Shown: piece by piece, positions 8,716 through 18,360 of the stretch | How positions within the stretch are numbered: the stretch's first letter is position 1 | Layout of the letters: each line of letters begins with the position of its first letter | Assembly (NCBI RefSeq): GCF_000026045.1 | Contig: NC_007426.1 | Coordinates: 1,426,001-1,490,000, forward strand | Origin: Natronomonas pharaonis DSM 2160 | GTDB lineage: Archaea; Halobacteriota; Halobacteria; Halobacteriales; Haloarculaceae | Direction of reading: 5' to 3' | Length of the DNA: 64,000 nt | The notes under the pieces: model-generated | Databases searched by the model: none | What the model saw: the letters and a program-made list of their open reading frames with translations, nothing else | What the model was told of the DNA's origin: nothing | Made by a program: the position numbers and the translations under genes

Positions 8716-9386
8716 GGCAGTAATCCGGCAATGCGGCGGGTAACACCGCCGCCGAACTGTTGGATGCTAATCGCCCACGGCGTCCGTTTGCCGACGACGC
8801 TCGTTCGTCCCTCGGCGATGGCGTCCAAAATTCCTTCGGCGCTGCGATGGTAGGCGTCGACTTCGGTAACGGCTTGCCCCACCATCTCGGCGATGTGCGC
8901 ATCACTGCCGGCAGTCATCGGCACGTCGTACCGTTCGGCGAACCGCTCGGCCTGCCGGTTTGCACGGCCGGTAAAGAGCCGGGAGTTGTAGACCTCGATG
9001 GCGTCGGCAGCCGCCAACTGGGCGTCAGTGATATGCGGGGCAACGCCGTGGCGGGACGTCTGGAACGGGTGGGGAACGACGGCAATTCCACCCTGGTCGC
9101 GGATACGGTCAAGCGTCTCATCGTAACTCAGGCCGGCGGGAACGAGTTCCTCGACGCCGAGTGCGAGAATGTGGCCTGCGGCACTGGAAACCTCCATACC
9201 GGGGATACCAACCAATCCGTAGTCTGCGGCCTTCGACGCAGCCGCTAAGGAAGCGTCGATTTCGTCGTGGTCGGTGACCGCGAGCGCATCGAGGCCGACC
9301 GCTTCGGCCTGCTCTAAGAGCAGTTCGACGGGGTCGCGGCCGTCGTAGGACAGCGATGAGTGGGCGTGAAGCTCGACCGACAGCAC
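8709..9386 (-). CDS. PHP-domain metal-dependent phosphoesterase
   Basis: A 225-residue PHP-domain protein with the classic metal ligands: HAHSSLSYDG at the start, TDHDE, the Glu in GMEVSS, VPHPF and SDAH near residue 180. Family members hydrolyse phosphoesters such as nucleoside 3',5'-bisphosphates, but the substrate is not readable from sequence. The GTG start is supported by a TATA-like stretch (cataaaaaag, 9408-9416) 22-30 bases upstream. It overlaps the asparagine-synthase-like gene downstream and is divergent from purL. Confidence 0.85.
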   Translation of the reverse strand: MLSVELHAHSSLSYDGRDPVELLLEQAEAVGLDALAVTDHDEIDASLAAASKAADYGLVGIPGMEVSSAAGHILALGVEELVPAGLSYDETLDRIRDQGGIAVVPHPFQTSRHGVAPHITDAQLAAADAIEVYNSRLFTGRANRQAERFAERYDVPMTAGSDAHIAEMVGQAVTEVDAYHRSAEGILDAIAEGRTSVVGKRTPWAISIQQFGGGVTRRIAGLLPW

Positions 9387-9505
9387 GGATAGCCGTTCGC
9401 GGCCGGCATAAAAAAGCAGCCCGGTTGTCGCCGTCTGTCAAGCGGCCGCCCGAGTGGATGGCGGCCAAAGGTTCCTACATATACACGAACGTGGACATGG
9501 AAAGC

Positions 9506-9514
9506 GATTTATTC
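9506..9514 (+). promoter_or_regulatory. TATA-like box of purL
   Basis: GATTTATTC lies 24-32 bases upstream of the ATG at 9538 and supports that start rather than the out-of-frame ATG at 9534. Confidence 0.45.
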
Positions 9515-9537
9515 GGGGGAAGGAAGCATACAGATGA

Positions 9538-11679
9538 ATGAGCCTCTCGCCGTCGGACCGCGAACTCGTCACCGAGGAACTGGGTCGAGAGCCCACGCCC
9601 GCCGAGGAAGCGCTGTTCGAGAACCTCTGGAGCGAACACTGTGCGTACCGCTCGTCGCAGCCGCTGCTTTCGGCCTTCGAAAGCGAGGGCGACCGCGTCG
9701 TCGTCGGCCCCGGCGACGACGCTGCCGTCGTCGCGCTGCCGGACCCCGAAACCGGCGAAAACAGCGACACCTACATCACGATGGGTATCGAGAGCCACAA
9801 CCACCCGTCCTACGTTGACCCCTTCGACGGGGCCGCGACCGGTGTCGGCGGCATCGTCCGGGATACGATGTCGATGGGCGCATATCCGATTGCGCTGGCT
9901 GACAGCCTCTATTTCGGCGACTTCGACCGCGAGCACTCGAAGTATCTCTTCGAGGGTGTCGTCGAGGGCATCTCCCACTACGGCAACTGTATCGGCGTCC
10001 CGACAGTGACCGGCTCCGTCGCCTTCCACGACGATTACGAGGGGAACCCGCTGGTCAACGTCGCCTGCGTCGGGCTGACTGACGACGAGCGGCTAGTGAC
10101 TGCCGAAGCACAGACGCCGGGGAACAAGCTGGTTCTGTTCGGAAACGCGACCGGCCGAGACGGGCTTGGCGGTGCGTCCTTCGCCAGCGAGGACCTCGAC
10201 GAGGACGCAGAGACGGAGGACCGCCCAGCCGTGCAGGTCGGCGACCCGTATGCTGAAAAACGACTTATCGAGGCCAACGAGGAACTCGTCGACGATAGCC
10301 TCGTTCGCGCGGCCCGGGACCTCGGCGCGGCCGGTCTCGGCGGCGCGTCTTCCGAACTCGTCGCCAAGGGTGGCCTCGGCGCTCACATCGAACTCGACCG
10401 GGTCCACCAGCGCGAGCCGAACATGAACGCCCTCGAAATCCTGCTCGCCGAGTCCCAAGAGCGGATGTGCTATGAGGTCCGCCCCGAAGATGTCGATGCG
10501 GTCGCGGCCGTCGCCGACAAGTACGACCTCGGCTGCTCGGTCATCGGAGACGTCACCGACGGCAACTACGTCTGTACTTTCGACGGCGAGACGGTCGTCG
10601 ACTGTGATGCCGAGTATCTGGCCGACGGCGCGCCGATGAACGACCTCGACCACGTTGAACCGACACAGCCGGACCGGGACCGACCGAGCCCTGACCTTGA
10701 GACGGCCTTCGAAGCCGTTGTCGCGGCTCCGAACACCGCCTCGAAGGAATGGGTCTACCGTCAGTACGACCACGAGGTCGGGACCCGAACGGCGCTCAAG
10801 CCGGGCGACGACGCCGCGCTGATGGCGGTCCGGGAAGCCGGCGTCGGCCTCGCCTTCTCGTCGGGGGCAGACCCCAACTGGACCGATACGGCTCCCTACG
10901 ATGGTGCCCGCGCGGTCGCCCTCGAGAATGCGACCAACATCGCCGCCAAGGGCGCGCTGCCGCTTGCTGCAGTCGACTGTCTCAACGGCGGCAACCCGGA
11001 GAAACCGGACGTGTACGGCGGCTTCCGGGGTATCGTCAACGGGCTGGCAGACATGTGTTCGACACTCGATGTTCCGGTCGTCGGCGGCAACGTCTCGCTG
11101 TACAACGACTCGCCGTCGGGGCCGATTCCGCCGACGCCGACGCTGGCGATGACCGGCACCAAACCCGGATACGACGCTCCGCCGGCGGCGCTATCCGGCG
11201 ACGGCGACCTGCTGGTCGTCGGCGACGGTGGCGACCTCGAGCTGGGTGGCTCGGAACTCTTGGCCCAGTTCGGCGGCAGCGACCAGTTCCCCGCTCTCCC
11301 CGATTCCCCTGCAGCGTTCATCGAGGCGGTAGCAGACATCGCCGACCTCGATAGTACGCATGCGACCCACGACGTGAGCCACGGTGGGCTGGCGGTGGCA
11401 CTGGCCGAACTCGTCGGCGACGCTGGGGCCGACGTGGACCTTGCAGGCAGTCCCGACGCGCTTTCGGTGCTGTTCTCCGAAGCCGTTGGCCGCGTCGTCG
11501 TTGAGACGACCGACCCTGAGGCCGTCAAAGAACGGCTCGACGGCGTCGCGCCGGTAGAACACATCGGCCACGCGACAGACAGCGGCCGACTTGAGCTGTC
11601 GGTCGGCGACGAAACACTCTCCTACAGCGCGGCGGACATCGCCTCGCTGCGGTCGGTTATCGGCGAGACACTGGAATAG
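9538..11679 (+). CDS. purL: Phosphoribosylformylglycinamidine synthase subunit II
   Basis: A 713-residue PurL, the ATP-dependent synthetase subunit of the FGAM synthase complex (with PurS and PurQ), step 4 of purine synthesis. It shows the small-PurL N-terminus ([11 protein letters not shown]), GPGDDAAVV, the ATP-binding stretch [20 protein letters not shown], and a second repeat with GGNPEKP and [11 protein letters not shown]. The length is normal for the archaeal stand-alone subunit. PurS and PurQ are not adjacent. The 3' end overlaps the convergent PAP2 gene by 23 bases. Confidence 0.96.
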   Translation: MSLSPSDRELVTEELGREPTPAEEALFENLWSEHCAYRSSQPLLSAFESEGDRVVVGPGDDAAVVALPDPETGENSDTYITMGIESHNHPSYVDPFDGAATGVGGIVRDTMSMGAYPIALADSLYFGDFDREHSKYLFEGVVEGISHYGNCIGVPTVTGSVAFHDDYEGNPLVNVACVGLTDDERLVTAEAQTPGNKLVLFGNATGRDGLGGASFASEDLDEDAETEDRPAVQVGDPYAEKRLIEANEELVDDSLVRAARDLGAAGLGGASSELVAKGGLGAHIELDRVHQREPNMNALEILLAESQERMCYEVRPEDVDAVAAVADKYDLGCSVIGDVTDGNYVCTFDGETVVDCDAEYLADGAPMNDLDHVEPTQPDRDRPSPDLETAFEAVVAAPNTASKEWVYRQYDHEVGTRTALKPGDDAALMAVREAGVGLAFSSGADPNWTDTAPYDGARAVALENATNIAAKGALPLAAVDCLNGGNPEKPDVYGGFRGIVNGLADMCSTLDVPVVGGNVSLYNDSPSGPIPPTPTLAMTGTKPGYDAPPAALSGDGDLLVVGDGGDLELGGSELLAQFGGSDQFPALPDSPAAFIEAVADIADLDSTHATHDVSHGGLAVALAELVGDAGADVDLAGSPDALSVLFSEAVGRVVVETTDPEAVKERLDGVAPVEHIGHATDSGRLELSVGDETLSYSAADIASLRSVIGETLE

Positions 11680-12550
11680 CACGCCACACTCGTCCGGCTC
11701 CGGCCTTGAGCCGGCCGAGCGTCGGCGGCGTCTCCTCGTATCGCTTGCCGAGTTCGACGCTCACCCACGCGAGCGCGATGCCGAACACCACGTCGGTCGC
11801 CCAGTGAATACCGAGGTACATCGTTGAGATGGCGACACTGACGGCGAGCAACGCCGCTACCGGCACCCACAGCGGATACTCATCGCGTGTCGTCCACGCC
11901 AGCAGCGCCGCTGTGACAGCCATCGATGTGTGTAGCGACGGAAAGACGTTCGTTTCGTCGTTGACAGCCGTCGTCACGAACTGGTACTGGGCGTACTGGC
12001 TATAAAGCAGTCCGTCGGCCTGTTCGACGATGATGTTCCGCGGCCCGTAGGCGATAAACAGGACGTAACAGACGACGCCGATGACGTAGTTGGCACAGTA
12101 GGCGACGATGGTCCGGCGGAGCGGTTCAGGCCGTGGCAAAGCGAAGTAGGCTACGAGCGGAAAAACGAGCAGGAAGACGTAGCCATAGACGTAGATGAAC
12201 GAAAAGTACGCGGTGAGTTCCTGTGTCGCCATCGACTGCAGCCAGACGACAAACTGGGGCGTTTCCTCGCGAAACAGCGGCCACAGTATCTGTCGGTCGA
12301 TCCGCTCTAACTGGCCGGTGATGCCGACGCCGATGAGCAGCGACACGTCGGGGCCGACATCGCGTGCGACCTTGTTGGCGACGAGTACGACGGCGAGTAG
12401 CCCCGCATACGGTGCGACGGCAGCGATTCGCGTCCGGAGTTCACGCCGGGTCAACGCGAGACGCTCGCGACCCACAAACAAAACGGTCCCAGCGAGGAGC
12501 AACAGCAACACCACCGCGGCCAGACGGCCGATGACGAACGGAAACAGCAC
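11657..12550 (-). CDS. PAP2-family membrane phosphatase (IPC synthase/Aur1-like)
   Basis: A 297-residue integral membrane protein with about seven helices and the lipid phosphatase signature spread as GPRN, then [10 protein letters not shown] (second motif) and [11 protein letters not shown] (third motif), which carry the catalytic His residues. Its layout resembles the inositolphosphotransferase/Aur1-like subgroup. A role in archaeal lipid phosphate metabolism is plausible. The GTG start lies five bases after the stop of the solute-binding lipoprotein gene, so it probably sits at the end of that operon. Confidence 0.8.
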   Translation of the reverse strand: MLFPFVIGRLAAVVLLLLLAGTVLFVGRERLALTRRELRTRIAAVAPYAGLLAVVLVANKVARDVGPDVSLLIGVGITGQLERIDRQILWPLFREETPQFVVWLQSMATQELTAYFSFIYVYGYVFLLVFPLVAYFALPRPEPLRRTIVAYCANYVIGVVCYVLFIAYGPRNIIVEQADGLLYSQYAQYQFVTTAVNDETNVFPSLHTSMAVTAALLAWTTRDEYPLWVPVAALLAVSVAISTMYLGIHWATDVVFGIALAWVSVELGKRYEETPPTLGRLKAGAGRVWRAIPVSRR

Positions 12551-12555
12551 GGCAG

Positions 12556-14319
12556 CTACGACCTCCTGACGAGCTGTCCATCGTCGTACTGATAGCCGGC
12601 GTCTTGGAAGGCTTCGCGGGCTGCCTCGGCGTTGATTTCACCGTCCTCGCCGAAGAACGACAGGCTCGCCTGCCCGTCCCACCGGAGATCGTTGGGTACC
12701 CACTCGCCGGTAAAGGGAACCTCGGACGGGTCAGCGTATCCACCCATCGATTCGGCGACGATGTCAGCGCGGTCGATGTGTCTGGCGACGGCCCGACGGA
12801 AGTGTGGGTCGGATGTCGGTGCCCGCCGGCAGTTGTACCCGATGTGGTAGAACTGGTTGGAGCGGGCGATACGGAGCGACAGCGACTCATCGCGCTGTAC
12901 CCGTGAGACGACATCGGCTTGCAGACCGTCGGCGGTCGCGTCGGCGGACCCGGCACTGAGGAGCTCTACCGCCGCATCGTGCGATGGGGCGACGGTGAAC
13001 CGGAGTCGCTCGAACGGTGGCTCCCCGGCAAGCCGGTCAGGGATACCGTCGGTGTCGCCGCCGTACAGGAAGTGGTCGTCGAAGACGGACAGCTCGAGAG
13101 ATTCATCAACAGTCGCGGCGGCGAGCTCCAGCGGGCCGCTGCCGACGGCCGCCTCGTTCGCGGTGACAAGCGCCTCCGTCGTGCCACCGACGATGTCAAT
13201 CCCGGCGAGGTCAGCAGCATCGCTTCGGGAGTGCCAGACGTGTTCGGGCAGTACCGGCACTGTTAGTGCTCTCCGTGCTAGGTCTCTGTTGCTAGTTGTG
13301 AACTGTATTCGCAACTCACCCTCTGGGGCATTGGTTTCGATGTGGTCTATAAGCGAGACACAACCACGACGCCACGGTGTCGGAACAGGTGTCTCGAAGG
13401 TGTCAAGTGAGGTATCGCTGAGGAACCTGTATGTGAACGCCACATCGTCGGGAACGACAGGGTGGCCGTCGTGCCACGTTGCGGCCCGCAGGTCGGCAGC
13501 GGCCACTAAGCTACCGTCGTGCTCCGTCCAGTCGATATCCCGGGCAAGCCACGGAATCGGACCGGTACGGGTCTGTCTGACCAACGGGTCATACAGGAGA
13601 CCGATAATGTCGCCCTGGTTTCGGTGCTCTGCGGAGAGCGGGTTCCGATTGTGAGTGGCCCGGTTGTCACGGAGGAGCAGTTCGACGGTGTCGACATCTG
13701 CGAGGCGGCGAAGTGTGAGATAATCGGCCGGGAGCGTGAGGCCACCGTCGGGCCAATCGGTGTACCGGTCCGTTCTGACTCCCGCGATGCGGTCCGGATA
13801 GGCGACGACAGTAAACGGCTGTTCGTCGACGACTTGTCGCTGAATCTCCCGAACAGTCTCGACGCGTTCGTCGCCGGTTTCGGTCCGCTGTCTGTCCAGC
13901 GTCTCGTCCATTGCGATGTCGCTGAAACCGACCGGGTTCTGCCAGCCGGCTTCCTCGGCGTACGTCGAGTACAACAGCGACCGGAGTTGGTCAGGGTCGC
14001 CTTCGCCCGGATAGCGAGCGACGTAGATGTCGAAGTCGTGGTTGACGAGAATCTCACGGAGCAGCACGTCATCGGCCATCGGGTCGAGGACGGTATCGAT
14101 GCCGGAGCGGGCGAGGTTGTCCGCGAGCCGGTTGGCAATGCGCACGGCATACGGGTCATCGGCAGCGGGTGGATGGGCGATAGTGAGGCTGAGTTGCCGC
14201 GCCCGCTGGCGACCGACGAGGTTTCGCAACTCCCGGACACAGCCGGCGGTAGCCGCCGCCGTGCCTGTCGACGCCGCCGCGAGGAACGCACGGCGGCGCA
14301 TCGACTGCCCAGGAGTCAT
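12556..14319 (-). CDS. ABC transporter solute-binding lipoprotein, peptide/nickel family 5
   Basis: A 587-residue exported protein of the DppA/OppA type (SBP family 5). It has a Tat-like signal (MRRRAFLAAAST) ending in a lipobox (TAGC), so it is a membrane-anchored lipoprotein. The body has the family's double-length layout with a core region near ATWHDGHPVVPDDVAFTYRF and the later NCRRAPTSDPHFRRAVA. The chosen ATG lies 26-33 bases downstream of a perfect TTTATAAA box. A longer form from 14385 would read through that promoter. No permease or ATPase genes flank it, so its transport partners are elsewhere or it has another role. Confidence 0.85.
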   Translation of the reverse strand: MTPGQSMRRRAFLAAASTGTAAATAGCVRELRNLVGRQRARQLSLTIAHPPAADDPYAVRIANRLADNLARSGIDTVLDPMADDVLLREILVNHDFDIYVARYPGEGDPDQLRSLLYSTYAEEAGWQNPVGFSDIAMDETLDRQRTETGDERVETVREIQRQVVDEQPFTVVAYPDRIAGVRTDRYTDWPDGGLTLPADYLTLRRLADVDTVELLLRDNRATHNRNPLSAEHRNQGDIIGLLYDPLVRQTRTGPIPWLARDIDWTEHDGSLVAAADLRAATWHDGHPVVPDDVAFTYRFLSDTSLDTFETPVPTPWRRGCVSLIDHIETNAPEGELRIQFTTSNRDLARRALTVPVLPEHVWHSRSDAADLAGIDIVGGTTEALVTANEAAVGSGPLELAAATVDESLELSVFDDHFLYGGDTDGIPDRLAGEPPFERLRFTVAPSHDAAVELLSAGSADATADGLQADVVSRVQRDESLSLRIARSNQFYHIGYNCRRAPTSDPHFRRAVARHIDRADIVAESMGGYADPSEVPFTGEWVPNDLRWDGQASLSFFGEDGEINAEAAREAFQDAGYQYDDGQLVRRS

Positions 14320-14344
14320 TCCTGCCGTTACTGGTGCGCCGACG

Positions 14345-14352
14345 TTTATAAA
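14345..14352 (-). promoter_or_regulatory. TATA box of the solute-binding lipoprotein gene
   Basis: The palindromic TTTATAAA is 26-33 bases upstream of the ATG at 14319 and overlaps the last codons of the upstream membrane-protein gene. The lipoprotein can therefore be transcribed independently as a leaderless message. Confidence 0.6.
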
Positions 14353-15329
14353 CTTCTCCGTCGCCGGGGAGAGATGCAATGCCACGGCGACAGCACGGCG
14401 AGGCCGTACGTGGCGAGACAGCCGACGAATGCGATTGCGCCGAGCTTCCCGCCGAAGCCGCCGAAGTACGGCGTCGTCGCAACGAAGAAAATGCCGGTTG
14501 CGAGCCCAGCGACGCCGACAAGCGGCTCCCCGGGGAGCCGCGACTCGGCAACCATCCCGGTAAACGATGCACAGAAGGCGACCGCGGCGACGGGTGTCCC
14601 CTCAGCGAAGACAACCGGTGCGAGACCGCCGGCAGCGAGACCAACAGCGGCGGATGCGGCGACCGGGCCGTACGCAAGCCGGACACTCAGCACGTACGTC
14701 AGGACTGCTGCGACAACAGCAACGGCCGTCAAACCCACCGCGGTGCCCACGTGCGGGACCGGCTCGGATGTAGGCACCGCACCAGTACCCAAAACGACGG
14801 CCGTACAGCCGACGAAGGCCGTCGCGCCGAGCTTGCCGCCGAAGCCGCTGTAGACGCCAGCGGCGAGGATAAAGACGGTCCCGGCGACACCGCCTGCGGC
14901 CGCGACTGTCGCGTAGCCGGGAAGCACCGCTGGAGCAGCCATGCCGACAAACGAGCCACAGTAGGCGGCCGCCGCGCGCTCGGGAACGACGAGCCACGCC
15001 ACCAAACCGACAAGCGCCGACGCGACGACGACCCCGAGCGCGGCCTCGACTGCCAGCCAGCGTGTGAGTACGCCACCGACGACGACGGCCACGAAGTCGG
15101 CTCCATCAGCCACTCCAAGCCGAATCCGATGCTGGGGAAACAGCTCTGTTCCAACCTCGTGGGCGGAGACGTAGCCAACAGCGATGACGAGCGAAGCCAG
15201 CACGACGCCGCCGACAGCCGACAGTGGGGTCGGCGGTGTCGTCACTGCGCTGCCGACGCCAGCGATTCCGACGCTGATAGCAGCCGCTGCGAGCGGCGCG
15301 ACGCCAACACTTCGTAGTAACCGCTGCAC
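14346..15329 (-). CDS. Polytopic membrane protein with an internal duplication
   Basis: A 327-residue protein (from a GTG at 15329; a TTG at 15401 would add 24 less typical residues) made of about ten hydrophobic segments. Two halves repeat: each has a YCGSFVGM or FCASFTGM motif, a hydrophobic linker, then a Gly-rich FGGKLGATAFVGC or FGGKLGAIAFVGC motif. I do not recognise a named family. The duplicated, Gly-rich membrane motifs suggest a channel or transporter formed from two pseudo-symmetric halves. It lies between two other minus-strand genes (28-100 bases after the upstream stop) and just before the lipoprotein gene, so the three may be functionally linked. Confidence 0.65.
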   Translation of the reverse strand: MQRLLRSVGVAPLAAAAISVGIAGVGSAVTTPPTPLSAVGGVVLASLVIAVGYVSAHEVGTELFPQHRIRLGVADGADFVAVVVGGVLTRWLAVEAALGVVVASALVGLVAWLVVPERAAAAYCGSFVGMAAPAVLPGYATVAAAGGVAGTVFILAAGVYSGFGGKLGATAFVGCTAVVLGTGAVPTSEPVPHVGTAVGLTAVAVVAAVLTYVLSVRLAYGPVAASAAVGLAAGGLAPVVFAEGTPVAAVAFCASFTGMVAESRLPGEPLVGVAGLATGIFFVATTPYFGGFGGKLGAIAFVGCLATYGLAVLSPWHCISPRRRRSL

Positions 15330-15428
15330 GGGACGGCATATCGGTGTGTCGAACAAAGCGATGTCGAAACGCGTGGAGCCCGAAAAGCGCCGCCTTCGCA
15401 ATGAATCTGTCTTCGAGCCGACCGCTGC

Positions 15429-16682
15429 TCAAATATACCCGAAGACGGGGAGCAGAAGCGCCAGTGCCCAGCAGGCGAGCCCGGCCGAGAGCGGTGCCGG
15501 TCGTCTATCGTCGATGGCGAGTGCGCCACCAACGGCGATAAGACCGACCGCCAACAGCACCGCGGCGCGGTGAAGAATGTACCGTAGCGGCAACACGGAC
15601 ACCCCCATCGCAACGAAGTCGACAATGAGCGCTGCGCCGAGCCCGAGAACGGCAAACGAGAAGGCCCACGTCGTATCCGACCCACGGCCGAACCGGTAGG
15701 CGACCGCTGGGATGCCGACAGCCAACGCGAGATACAGCGGCGCCGCGACGACTTTTGGCGAGACGCCGTCGAAGAGTAGCTCGCCGGCGATACCGAGCCA
15801 GCGGACGGCCGTATAGAGCGCAAAAAGCGTGGCGCCGAGGGCGATGGCTCTGCGATGCTCGCGCAGGAACTGTGCCGTCTGGCGTCTGGCGGCCGTCGCG
15901 CGGGAGACAACGCCGAACAGCAGGAACGGAAGCACAGCGCCTGCGAAATAGATGTTCGTCACCCAGCCGTCGCTGTCTGCGGTCTCGTTCTCGAAGGGAA
16001 GCCGGACCACTTCGTCAACGCCCGGCTGGTCCATGAAGTCGCGTTCGAGTTCCCGTTGGGAGTCGCTGATTCCGGTGACGGTGTGGCGGAGCCGGAACCA
16101 GTCCCAGTGTTCTTCGTGTATCTGTACCGCGGTCCACTCCTGTTGGGGTTCGTCGTAGGCACGGATGTGGAGGCGCTCGCCGAGATACGTCCCGGAGTGG
16201 AGCTCGTAGGACTCATCGACCCACTGGCCGTCACCGTCGACCTCGAAGTAACTGTAGCGAACGGAGCCCTCTGCTGGCTCCCACGAGATGATGTCCGCAA
16301 TGTCGTCGGCTTCGGGGTCGACTTCGATGCGGTCGGGGGAGACGGTGTCGCTGTCGGCGTCTCCTTCATGGACTTGCTCTTCCTCCCAGCGTAACGCTGA
16401 GCGCTCCTCAAGTGCGGTTCGAACGTCTCCGGGGTCGCCGTGGAAGACGACGTTGATGCCGAGTGTGCGCGTGCTGTGGTCCATCGCACGGGAGGTGTAG
16501 GGCCACAACTCGGTGCCGCCGTCGGCCGGCTCGACCAGATGCGGCTCATCGTCGGCATCCGGCTGTACCCCCCACAACGGCCACTCGGCGAGGAGGACTG
16601 CGCCGCCGAGGGTGGCGACGGCCACGACGGCGATGGCAACCCACGCGGTGTTTTCGCCGATGTCGAGCTCCTCGCCGTCCAT
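15429..16682 (-). CDS. Membrane protein with large extracytoplasmic domain, unknown function
   Basis: A 417-residue protein with one N-terminal helix (about residues 13-33), a hydrophilic acidic domain of about 190 residues containing the Trp/His-rich segment IHEEHWDWFRLRHTVTG, and six helices in the C-terminal third. The first helix plus the acidic domain suggests the domain faces outside. I recognise no family. It precedes the duplicated membrane protein and the solute-binding lipoprotein on the same strand, and these may act together at the cell surface. Confidence 0.7.
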   Translation of the reverse strand: MDGEELDIGENTAWVAIAVVAVATLGGAVLLAEWPLWGVQPDADDEPHLVEPADGGTELWPYTSRAMDHSTRTLGINVVFHGDPGDVRTALEERSALRWEEEQVHEGDADSDTVSPDRIEVDPEADDIADIISWEPAEGSVRYSYFEVDGDGQWVDESYELHSGTYLGERLHIRAYDEPQQEWTAVQIHEEHWDWFRLRHTVTGISDSQRELERDFMDQPGVDEVVRLPFENETADSDGWVTNIYFAGAVLPFLLFGVVSRATAARRQTAQFLREHRRAIALGATLFALYTAVRWLGIAGELLFDGVSPKVVAAPLYLALAVGIPAVAYRFGRGSDTTWAFSFAVLGLGAALIVDFVAMGVSVLPLRYILHRAAVLLAVGLIAVGGALAIDDRRPAPLSAGLACWALALLLPVFGYI

Positions 16683-16779
16683 CAGGGTGGCGTTGTATCG
16701 CCGGCCAGAAAACCGTTCGGGCTAGGCCCTATCGGGAGACAACGGACCTTATAAGATACCGGGCGCCGACGGCGGCGAT

Positions 16780-17370
16780 ATGCCCTTCGAGATTCGCCGT
16801 CGGCTGGTCCACGCTTCCGGAGCCGCCGTTCCCGGTGTGTACCTGCTCGACAACCATGCCATCGGCGCCGGTCTCATCACGTGGCAGGTCGTGCAGCTGC
16901 TCGCTGTCGTCGGGCTCGTTGCGACAGCCGTTCTTGAGGTGGCCAGACTCTACGGCGGACTCGAGCACGCCATCTACGACCAGCTCACCCGCGAATACGA
17001 ACAGGAGACCGTTGCCGGCTACGCGCTCTACGTCCTCGGTGCCACGATAGTCGTTTTCGTCTTCGAGCCGACCGTGGCCGTCCCGGCCCTGTTTATGTTG
17101 ACGCTTGCGGACCCGGTAAGTGGAATGTTGTCCGGCAATGAGTTCCGACGCGTCGCCCGTCCGCGTGTCTTCGCCGGGATGTTCCTCGTGAGCTTCGCGC
17201 TCGCGTACCCGTTCGTGTCGGCGGCTGCGGCCGTCGCCGGGGCGGTCGGGGCAGCCATCGCGGACGGGGTCAAACCGGTGGTCGGCGGGTACGTCGTCGA
17301 CGACAACCTGACGATACCGGTCGTGTCGGCCGCGCTGATGTGGGCTGCACGGACGGCACTCGGTGTCTGA
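16780..17370 (+). CDS. Dolichol kinase/CDP-archaeol-type membrane kinase-like protein
   Basis: A 196-residue membrane protein with five or six helices. The start RRRLVHASGA and the later LADPVSGMLSG are the conserved features of the dolichol kinase/SEC59-like group, which phosphorylates polyprenols using CTP or related nucleotides. A role in making lipid carriers for protein glycosylation is plausible, though cytidylyltransferase-like activity cannot be excluded from sequence alone. It is divergent from the membrane-protein operon and convergent with the HMGL-like gene. Confidence 0.75.
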   Translation: MPFEIRRRLVHASGAAVPGVYLLDNHAIGAGLITWQVVQLLAVVGLVATAVLEVARLYGGLEHAIYDQLTREYEQETVAGYALYVLGATIVVFVFEPTVAVPALFMLTLADPVSGMLSGNEFRRVARPRVFAGMFLVSFALAYPFVSAAAAVAGAVGAAIADGVKPVVGGYVVDDNLTIPVVSAALMWAARTALGV

Positions 17371-17401
17371 CTGTTGTCGCTCCGAACGTTCGTGGTCGCT
17401 G

Positions 17402-18292
17402 TCAGTCTCCGCCGAAGTCAGCAGGGTCGAACGCGCTGGGTGCCACATCGTCGGCAGTCGGTGCTGTGGCCGTCGCTGCATCGCCGAGAATCGCCTTTCT
17501 ATCCCCGACCTGAATGTCTAGCGCCGAGCAGACGGCCTCGAAGGCCGGCATCGCCGCCTCCGTCGTGACGCCGGCATCACCACCGCCAGCCGCCGTTGCG
17601 ACGACGAGTTCTTCGGTCGCCGCGAGGCCAGCACGCGCCCCAACTCCGGCGACACTTGCATCGACACGGTCGATGCCAGTCTCGGCCGCGACGATGGCGT
17701 TTGCCGTCCCGCAGCCGACATCGTCTCTAAACCGGACGCCAGCGCGGGTCAGGTCGGCGCTTGCGTCCGCCAGCGTTCGGAGGAAGCCGGCGACAAACGG
17801 TGGGGTCCGGCCACCGCTGGCGTCGTCAAGGACGATATGACAATCGAAGCGGCCAAAGACGCCGGCGATGGCTGGAATCTCGGCGCGGAACGCGTCGATG
17901 AGAGTCAGATGTGCCGTCGCGCCACCTTCTCGGGCACGGAGCACGGCGTCTTCGGCGGCGTCAAGTGCCGCTTCGCTCGACCCGCCGAACGCAGCCTCAA
18001 GCCGCGGGCCGGCGACCGGGACGAACACGTCGATGATGTCTGCCTCCGTTTCGAGGGCGTCCTCGACCGCCTCGTAATCCGGTGGCGCGACAGCGACGGT
18101 GTCAGCACTGAGCGTGTCGGCAAGCCGCCGAACGACCTCCGCGTCGGTTTCGTCGTGCGCCGGCCGTCCGGCTCGAACGAGCGGGACACCGAGCCTATCG
18201 AGCGCGCGGCCGGCTTCGACGCGCTGGTCGGCGGTGTACGTCCGGTCCGGGAGCCGTGCTGCCTCGTCGACGGTCGCGTCACAGAGTCGCAT
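17402..18292 (-). CDS. HMGL/isopropylmalate synthase-family protein lacking key catalytic residues
   Basis: A 296-residue TIM-barrel-type protein whose beginning and end align with the LeuA/HMGL family. The C-terminal GCGTANAIVAAETGIDRVDA and GVGARAGLAATEELV match the conserved HxHND...AN and G-ERAGN blocks. However, the catalytic RDG motif at the start reads LCDAT, and the metal-binding HxH reads FRDDVG. The protein therefore probably does not do a normal Claisen condensation or lyase reaction. It may be a regulatory paralogue or use different chemistry. It precedes no leucine or citramalate pathway gene here. Confidence 0.7.
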   Translation of the reverse strand: MRLCDATVDEAARLPDRTYTADQRVEAGRALDRLGVPLVRAGRPAHDETDAEVVRRLADTLSADTVAVAPPDYEAVEDALETEADIIDVFVPVAGPRLEAAFGGSSEAALDAAEDAVLRAREGGATAHLTLIDAFRAEIPAIAGVFGRFDCHIVLDDASGGRTPPFVAGFLRTLADASADLTRAGVRFRDDVGCGTANAIVAAETGIDRVDASVAGVGARAGLAATEELVVATAAGGGDAGVTTEAAMPAFEAVCSALDIQVGDRKAILGDAATATAPTADDVAPSAFDPADFGGD

Positions 18293-18360
18293 ACTACTCC
18301 TTGGGCCGCACGCGTGACAAGTCTCCCGCTTCGGCCGGACAAGCGAGGCGGCCGTTCAGG

